Assembly (NCBI GenBank): GCA_903911925.1
Contig: CAIWFH010000037.1
Span: 1 to 57,735 of the forward strand
Direction of reading: 5' to 3'
Length of the DNA stretch: 57,735 nucleotides
Source: an uncultured Acidobacteriaceae bacterium
GTDB lineage: Bacteria > Acidobacteriota > Terriglobia > Terriglobales > Acidobacteriaceae
In this document: positions 1 to 9,000 of the stretch, one piece after another
Numbering within the stretch: the stretch's first letter is position 1
Layout: the number at the start of each line of letters is the position of its first letter
Notes under the pieces: model-generated
The model's input: the letters and a program-made list of their open reading frames with translations, nothing else
Told to the model about the DNA's origin: nothing
The model's database searches: none
Position numbers and translations under genes: made by a program

Positions 1-1
1 G

Positions 2-3000
2 GACAATGCGGCCGGTTCTCCGCATACGGTCACGCTAGCGGGCCTGGGAACTGCACCCGCAGTGAGCTTGTCGGCCGCCAGCCTGACATTTGCGGACACG
101 GCAATCGGCTCGACGGCGCCAACCCAGGCGATCACGCTGAGCAACACAGGCACAGCCGTATTGAACGTGCAAAGCATAGGCATTACGGGCGCCAACCACG
201 ATTCCTTCTCGGAGACCAACAACTGCAACTCAACTGTTGCGGCTGGGGCAAATTGCACCATCACAGTCAGCTTCAGTCCGCTCACTTTCGGTCCTCTATC
301 AGCGTCGTTAAGCATCTCGGACAACGCGGGCAGCACACTGCAAATGGTTGCTTTGAATGGCACCGGGCTTATCCCTTCAGCTACGCCGGTGTTCAGCGTA
401 AATGGCGGCACCTACGCGTCTCCGCAGTGGGTGAGCATCACGGACGGCACGCCGGGCGCGGCGATCTACTACACCACGGATGGAAGCGTGCCGACGGAGT
501 CTTCTAACCTTTATGCCAGGCCGATTCGGGTTCTCGTGACAGAGACCATGAAGGCAATTGCCGTGGGGCCGAACTATCCACCATCCTCTGTGGCTCAGGC
601 AGCCTACACGATTACACTTTCGGCGCTAGTGCCGAACGAATGGACATGGATGGGCGGCAGCAGCGTTATGGCTGCCAGCGGGGCCTTCGGTCTCGGTATC
701 TACGGCGATTCCGGCAGCTACGGCATATTGGGGACGCCTGGAGCTGAGAACGTTCCAAGCGGGCGGAACTCGGGAGCAAACTGGACCGATAGCAGCGGCC
801 ATCTCTGGTTCTTCGGAGGGGAAGGCTTTGATTCCCTTGGCACCTGGGGACATCTCAACGACTTGTGGAAATTTGATATCCCAACGCAGGAATGGACGTG
901 GATGGGCGGGAGCAGCGTACTGCCCGGCATCTACAAAGCCCAACCGGGAGTCTATGGGTCGTTGGGTATCGCTGCAGACGGCAACATACCTGGAGGACGA
1001 GCCAACGCAGCAAGCTGGACCGACAATAGCGGCAACCTCTGGCTTTTTGGCGGAGACATTTATGACAACACCGGAAGCATCGCCGAACTGAATGATCTTT
1101 GGAAGTTCAATCCATCGACCAATCAATGGGCATGGATGGGTGGAAGCAGCACGATCATGGCCGGCAGCGGACAGTCCGGCGTATACGGCTCGAAGGGTCT
1201 GCCGGGTAGCGGATTTACGCCCGGGGGCAGAGACACATCAGTCACCTGGACGGATGCCAACGGGAATCTGTGGCTGTTTGGCGGATATGGCTATGACGCC
1301 AACGGCTCATTGGGCTATCTGAATGACCTATGGGTCTTCAATCCCTCCATCAATCAATGGACGTGGTGGGGCGGAAGCAGCAAGGGATATTTGCAGGCAA
1401 TTTATGGCGCGCGCGGTGTGGCTGCCCCCGCCAATTTGCCCGGCGGCCGAGCGGGCGCAAGCGGCTGGGTGGACAGCGGCGGCAACCTCTGGCTCTTTGG
1501 CGGGTACGGCCTGGACTCAAACTCGAAGCTCAGCGAACTGAATGACGTGTGGGAGTTCAACACATCGACGGATGAATGGGCGTGGATGGGCGGAAGCAGC
1601 ACTTTGGCGACCAACTGCGTGCAGCCTTCAGGCGACGGTGTCTGCGCTCAGCCCGGAGTTTATGGCACGATGGGCGCGTCGTCTTCAAATACCTTTCCGG
1701 GTGGCCGAATGCACGCGACGACCTGGGCCGACAAGGGTGGCAACTTCTGGCTCATGGGGGGCCAAGGGGCGGATTCCTTCGGAACTTCGGGCTGGGAAAA
1801 CGATCTTTGGAAGATCGACCCGTTTAGCGGCAATGCGACATGGATGGCCGGAAGCAAGAGCGCAGGCCAGCCGAATGGAAGTCCTCTGGGAGCGTATGGC
1901 GGGCTGGGCGTTTCTTCTGCCGCAAACGTGCCGAGCGGCCGGGCCATGGCATTTGCCTGGACCGATCCGGCCGGCAATTTCTGGTTGCAGGGCGGAGAGG
2001 GATGGGATTCGGCAGGAGACTTCGGAGATCTGAACGACCTTTGGGTTTACCAACCAGGTTTGGCATCGGCACAGGCAGCCATTCCAACCTTTGCGTTAAC
2101 GCCGGGAGTTTACAGTTCCGCGCAGACCGTGGGGATCACAGATGCGACTCCTGGTTCGACCATCTACTACACCACCGACGGAACCGCGCCAAGCGTGCAC
2201 TCCAGCGTTTACTCGAACGCGATCACGGTTGGCTCGACGGAGACGATTGAGGCGGTTGCGGCTGCTCCGAATTACTCGGTATCGCCGATAGCGGTGGCGC
2301 GCTACACGATTCAAGCGCTGCCGACACTCACCATCACCACGCCCAGTCCCTTGCCCGACGGAGTCGTTGGCACACCGTACTCGGCAGTAATCGGGGTAAC
2401 CGGCGCAGGGCCGAGTTATTCCTGGCTTGTGAACGGCACTCCTGTAACGAGCACGACACCTGCACAGCTGCCGAATGGCATCACGCTCAGCTTCAATGGC
2501 GGCGTCTATCTAGCCGTTGGCGGAACGCCTACGGTGCCTGGAATCATGCCGTTTACCGTGACAGCACTGGATGTGGCTACGGGGGCCAGCACCGGGGCGG
2601 TGCAGTTCTCGGTCACAATCAAGACCAACTCAGTTGGCCAGGGATTTACGGTCAGCGGCCAGATCAATCTGCAGAATTGCGGCAATTCAGGAAGCCTGCC
2701 CGCAATTACGGTCGCCATTAGCACGAATCCCGTGCAGACGACGACCACTGACAGCAATGGGAGCTTCTCGTTCCAAAACGTGTCCAGCGGGCAATACGCG
2801 ATCACTCCGTCGATTAGCGGGCCGAGTTCTGTCTTCTATCCCGCTACACAGCCGGTAACAGTAAATAACGGCCCCGCAAATACCAACTTCCAGGTGAGCC
2901 TGGGCTATTCGTTCTCCGGCACGGTTCACTACAACGGCATCCGTACCGGCCAAGTGTATCTGAACCTGATCAATACCAGTTGCGGCAACGGTACTACGTT

Positions 3001-6000
3001 TGGCACCAGCGTCAATGTATCCAACAACAATCCTGTTCCATTCACCATTCGCGGCGTCCCGCCGGGGACCTACACGCTGAAGAGTTGGATGGATAACCTG
3101 GGAACGGGAGCGAAGAATGCCTCGAATCCGACAGGGATGAGCACTGGGCTGCAGGTCATCGACTCGAACGTGACCAACTCCATTGCCTTCCTGATTGATC
3201 CATCCACCATAAGTGTCTCTTCGCCCCCGGTTATCCAGGGTGTCAGCACCTTCGAACAGGGAGCAATTGTCTCGTACGCGCCAGTTCTGGATGGCAATGG
3301 TGTTGAGGCCGCGGGGTATTACACCCTGCAATGGAGCAACGACCAAGGCTTCAATTCGATCAGCGGCACGCAGGACTTCATGTCCCAGGGCGCCAACGGC
3401 AACAACATCTGGATAGTGAGCGGGTTGACAAATAGTACGCCCTACTACTTCCGCGCCCGGTCACATGCAGGAGCCGTTTCGACTGCTCTCGGCAGTGCCT
3501 ATGGTCCGGTGGCAATCGCTCCACCTTCAGGGGCCAATGTTGTATCGGGCACCGTGACATTCAGCCAGACGCCGACCGGCCCGCTTTACGTGGGATTGTT
3601 CGACCAGAAGACGAGCCAGGTCTACACCACGAGCATCGCAAATCCTGTGAGTCCGCAGCCTTATTCGGTTCAGGTTCCAAACGGCGCGAGTTACTTCCTC
3701 TTTGGCATCCTTGACCAGAACAACAACGGCCTTGTAGATGCGGGCGACATTACCAACATAAACAGCGGCGACGGCAATACCATCGCCATCGGCGGCAGCG
3801 TGAATGACCTGGGCCTTACGATGCCGAGCAGCAACAGCACGGTTTCGCTGACCACACAACACTCCCGCCAGATTGGCTCTAACGGAATCAACGAAGGATA
3901 TGGCCTCAGCTTCAACGTCAGACCAGTGCTGAAGACGCCTGTGGCAGTCGCACTTGTTTCGGGGTTGAACGTACTTGCGCCGATGGACATTGGCCAGTGC
4001 ACAAACTGCGGCAACGACACGTATAGTTTCTGGGTTTCGCTGAGCAATATCCGGCCGAACCCTGGAGATTCGTATGGCATTCAGGTGTCCTACAGCGACG
4101 GACCGCCCGATACTTTGCCAGTGGCTGTTGGCGCGGTGCTGGATGCTTTTGCGAGCAATATGTCGCCGACAGGAACAGGTAGCAACACTACGCCTACTTT
4201 CACCTGGGCAGATCCGGCTAATAACCCTGACGGATATTCATACCAGTTCAGATTGTGGCCATCCGATGGAGGCACGATCTGGCAGATTCCGGGCAATGAC
4301 ACAAAGTCGAATGGTTTCGACAGTTCCATCAATTCAATTACCTGGAATGTCGATCCAACGGGCGGCAACAGCGCGCCAACGGTGAGCAGCCTGGTCACTG
4401 GAACCACATACAACTGGCAAATACAGGCCCAGGACAGCAGCGGCAACTCAGCCCAGACGCAGGTCAGCTACGCAGTTGGCAGCGTCTCTCCGTTGACTCT
4501 GCCAACTCCCAACCCGGCCACGCTGGGGCCCGCGACGGTTGGCCTGCCTTACTCCGGCTCAATCGTAGCAGCAGGAGGAATCGGACCGTACACCTGGATG
4601 GTTTCCGGTCTTGCAGACAACCTGACATCCACCCCAAACGGCAACATGCTCGTTATTACAGGAACGCCGTTTTCGCAGGGTGGGGTCACGTTCCAGGTCT
4701 GGGTATCAGACGCCGGCACAAACACGACGATTGGGCCGATCACCTACTCGATTAACGTCCAAGCCGCGGTTTCGCCGGTGTCTCTACCGGTTCCCAATCC
4801 AAATCCGGCAACGCTTGGTCCGGCATTCGTCGGCGCCAGCTACTCCGGATCTGTGAATGCAATCGGCGGCGTGCCGCCTTACAGCTGGAAAGTCAACGGG
4901 GTCCCCGTGATCGTCGGTGGAACACCGATCCAGCTGGGCTACAACCTGGTGGCCGGCAACGGAGGTGACGCCGCACTGGTCATCAACGGAGTTCCCGTAA
5001 CCCCCGGGACGGTGACGTTTACCGCCTCTGTGACAGACAGCAGCAACAGCAATTCGGGTGATGTGACCTACAGCATTCCCGTCAACCCGAGCAATACGGG
5101 CGGCGGCGTGCAAGTCAATGGCCAGATTCATCTCTCGGGATGCAACAGCGGGAACGTGTCTCTGCCGGCGATTACCGTTTCTCTAAGCGGAAATGGCGGG
5201 ACTGTGCCTGCAGTCACCACTGACAGCAAAGGCAATTTCTCATTCCTGAATGTGCCTGACGGGAAATACACAATTACTCCGTCGCTCGATCCGTCGTTAG
5301 CCAGTTCCATGTTCTACCCGGCCAGCCAGGACATCACGATCAGCAACGGCGGCAGTCCCAGTTTCATCAACTTCCAGGCGGCGCTCGGCTTTACAATCGC
5401 GGGCAAAGTGTACGGCACAGGTTCAGATACCGGACAGATTTATCTGTCGCTATCGGGCAATAGTTGCAGTGGCACAACGTACGGCACCAGTGTCATGGAG
5501 CCGGGGCCGTTCGTCATCCGCGGCGTACCGCCGGGCACCTACACGCTGCATGGGTGGCAGGACGACCTGGGCTACGGTGCGCAGAATGCATGGTTCCCGT
5601 CGGGCACCTCAACGATGCCGCTAACGGTAACCAATGCCAATCTCACCGGCGCAACCCTTCACCTGACCGATCCGCAGAACTTCTACACTCCACCGGCTCC
5701 CACCCTGAGCGGCATTAGCGCATTCGATCAGGGCGTAGTTGTTTCATTCAAAGCGAGTACCAACACAAGCGGCATGGAACAGGCACTCTATTACAACGTG
5801 CAATGGAGCACGTATCCGAACTTTGATTCAATCACCGGGAACCGCGAGTTCTCAGCCACCGGCACGCAAGGCGCGAACATCTGGATAGTAAATGGGCTCA
5901 CGAATGGTCAAACCCTCTACTTCCGAGCTCAGAGCGCCGTTGGCACTCTGAAGAGCGCCTGGAACTTCTGGCCGAACCCGGTGAGCATCGGAGCACCGGC

Positions 6001-9000
6001 AGGGAACAGCGTGCAGGGAATGGTCACGTTCACTGTCGATCCCAACAGCGGCCACAGCACCGGCAACCTCTACGTTGGCTTCTACGATCAGAGCAACGGC
6101 CAGATCTTCACTACTTCGATATCGAACCCGGTAAGCCCGCAACCCTATTCGGTGCAGGTTCCCAGCGGATCAAATTACTTCTTCTTCGGCATCGTCGACA
6201 TGAATAACGATGGGATTGTCGATGCAACCGATTTCACGAACACGAAGAACGACGGCGCCGGGTTGGTGACGATCAGCGGCCCGATGTCCGGCGAAGACTT
6301 GGTGTTGCCCAGCCAAAGCAGCGTTTTGAAATTGACAACGCAGCACCAGCAGCAAACCAACTCGACCGGAACGAACGACAGCTACAGCCTGAACTTCGAC
6401 CTGACGGCGGAGAACAAATTGCCGGTGGCAGTGACGCTGTTTGACGGTCCCAACGTGCTGATACCCACAGACATTGGACAGTGCGCCAATTGCGGCAACG
6501 ATCCCTACAGGTTTACGGTCAACCTGAACACCGCCAGGCCCAGCCCGAGCGACCCGCCATACAAACTGCTGGTTACATACTCGGACTTCAGCGTGGAAAC
6601 TCTCTCCGGCGCAGTGAGCGCAGTAATTGACGAGTTTGCCGCCAACCTTGCCCCGAGGGGAACCGGTGCACTGACTGCACCCACTTTCAGTTGGACCGAT
6701 CCTGCCGACGCAAGCAACTACACGTACCAGTTCTCACTGTGGGATTCGAACGGAAGTTCGATCTGGAATATACCGGGAAACAATTCTCAATCCAGCGGAA
6801 TCCCGAGCACCATTAACTCCATTCAATGGGGAACGGACCCGACCGGGAACGGCAACAACACTCCCAATCCAGCCATCTTGACCAACGGGACGACATACAA
6901 CTGGCAGATTCAACTTCAGGACGCCAATGGCAACTCCAGCCGGACGCAAGTGAGCTTTATGCCGGGAACCGCCAGTGCCGGGGTGTCGTTGCCGTCAACC
7001 AATCCTGCGTCATTGCCGTCTACGGGAACGGTCGGTCAGTTCTATACCGGAAACATCACTGTGTCGGGCGGCACGGCGCCGTACGCGTGGACAGTAACCG
7101 GCCTGCCGTCTGACAGCCTAAGCTCGTCCAATTCCGGCGGCAATATGCTGACCATCAGCGGAACACCGACGGCGAATGCCACGGTTACATTCCAGGTTTC
7201 AGTGACGGACAACAACGGCGCCACAGCGGGGCCCATCACCTACACCATCAACATCACCACCGCAGATCAACTTGGGCTGCCAACATCTAATCCGGGGACG
7301 CTTGGGCCGGCTGTTGCCGGGGTGAGCTACTCCGGGTCTATCGTCGCCCTGAGCGGAGTCTATCCGTATTCCTGGACGGTAAATGGCGCCGCGGTCCCGA
7401 CAACCGGGAGCACGATTGCGATTGCCGATGGCTTGTTCGTCTCCAATTTCGGCGACAACACGGTTAACATAACCGGCACTCCCGGCCTGGCACAGACCGT
7501 TTCGTTCGATGTGAAAGTCGCGGACCACATCGGCAGCTATGCGGGTCCAGTGACGTACTCGATCCTTGTCGCCTCCACTGCGAGCGCAGGGGTCTCGATT
7601 TACACCACGATGCTTCCGCCCGCCTACGTGGGGTCGCCGTATTCATTCAACCTTGGCACAAGCGGCGGTACGCCGCCGTACACGTTCAACATACTTGCCG
7701 GATCATTGCCTGGCGGGCTTTCTCTCTCGACCACTACGGGGGCAATCACCGGAACACCGACGATGGCGGTCGACAACGACTATGTCGGGCTGCAGGCAAC
7801 AGATTCAGGCAACCCGCAGCAGTTCAGCCCGTTCACCGATATTGACATATCGGTTCTCCCTTCTGTGCCCCAATGCAGCAACGACGGCTCGGCAAAAGCG
7901 GAGTTGAACGGGACTTATGCCCTGCAACTCGCAGAAGTCGATTTGTCGGGCCAGGGAAGCAACACGATTCTAGGCGAACTTACCGCCGATGGGAACGGCA
8001 CATTCACAGCTGGCATGTTCGATGGAAACGGGCCGACTTCAACGAGCGCGTTCCAAGGCACTTTGACGGGGACCTACTCGATCGGCTCCGACAATCGCGG
8101 ACTGTTCAACCTGACGATTCCCGGAGCGGGCCCAGATGGCACTGCAAAGGCAGTGGGATTCTGCGTGGCGCTGAACTCAATCAACGGCGGCGTTGCAGGC
8201 GGCGGCGCAGTGGTTGAGGACGATGCCAACCAGCAGGTGACATCGGGTGCCTTCTATGCGCTGGCTCCTAGCCTCTTGTCGCCAGGCTCGATACAAGGCA
8301 ATTGGGCGTTTGGATTGAAGGGAAGCAAGATTCCCAATGGCAATGCGAACCTTGCCACTCGCCACGCGTCGGTCGGGTACATGGCGCTCGACGGCAACGG
8401 TGTTATCACCGCTGGCGAGATGGACGGGAGCGACGACAAGTACAATTCGGCCGGCGGGCTGATCAACCAGTTCACACCGATGCTAGCCCTCACCGGGACC
8501 TATACGCTCGATGCCAGCGGACGCGGTACTGCGACATTCAACACCAAGGGCGCCGGGAATCAGAATTTTGTCTTCTACGTCACAGCTTTAAACCAGTTGC
8601 TGATGCTTGAGACCGACTCAGCCAAGAACGTGCTGAATGGCTCGAACAATACGGTGCTGACGGGCACTGCCTACCTTCGCTCGACTTCGAAGTTCGATAG
8701 CACGACGCTGAATGGAACCAGCGTCAACGTAGGCGACTCACTGGCTCTGGACAAGTCTGGCAACGCAATTGGCGGACATATCGGGGCCGGGATATTCACA
8801 TGGGATGGCGCAGGGAACGTAATCAGCGCCATGGACGACAACTTTGCCGGCACAGTGAATTTTGCCGGCGGCCAGACTTACCAAACGACCTATGCGGTTG
8901 ACGCCAACGGGCGCGTGACCATGCCGTACGGCGACGGGATCACCGCCGTCTTCTACCTGACGGGACAGAACCAGGGCGTGGGTATCGACAACCATCTCAA

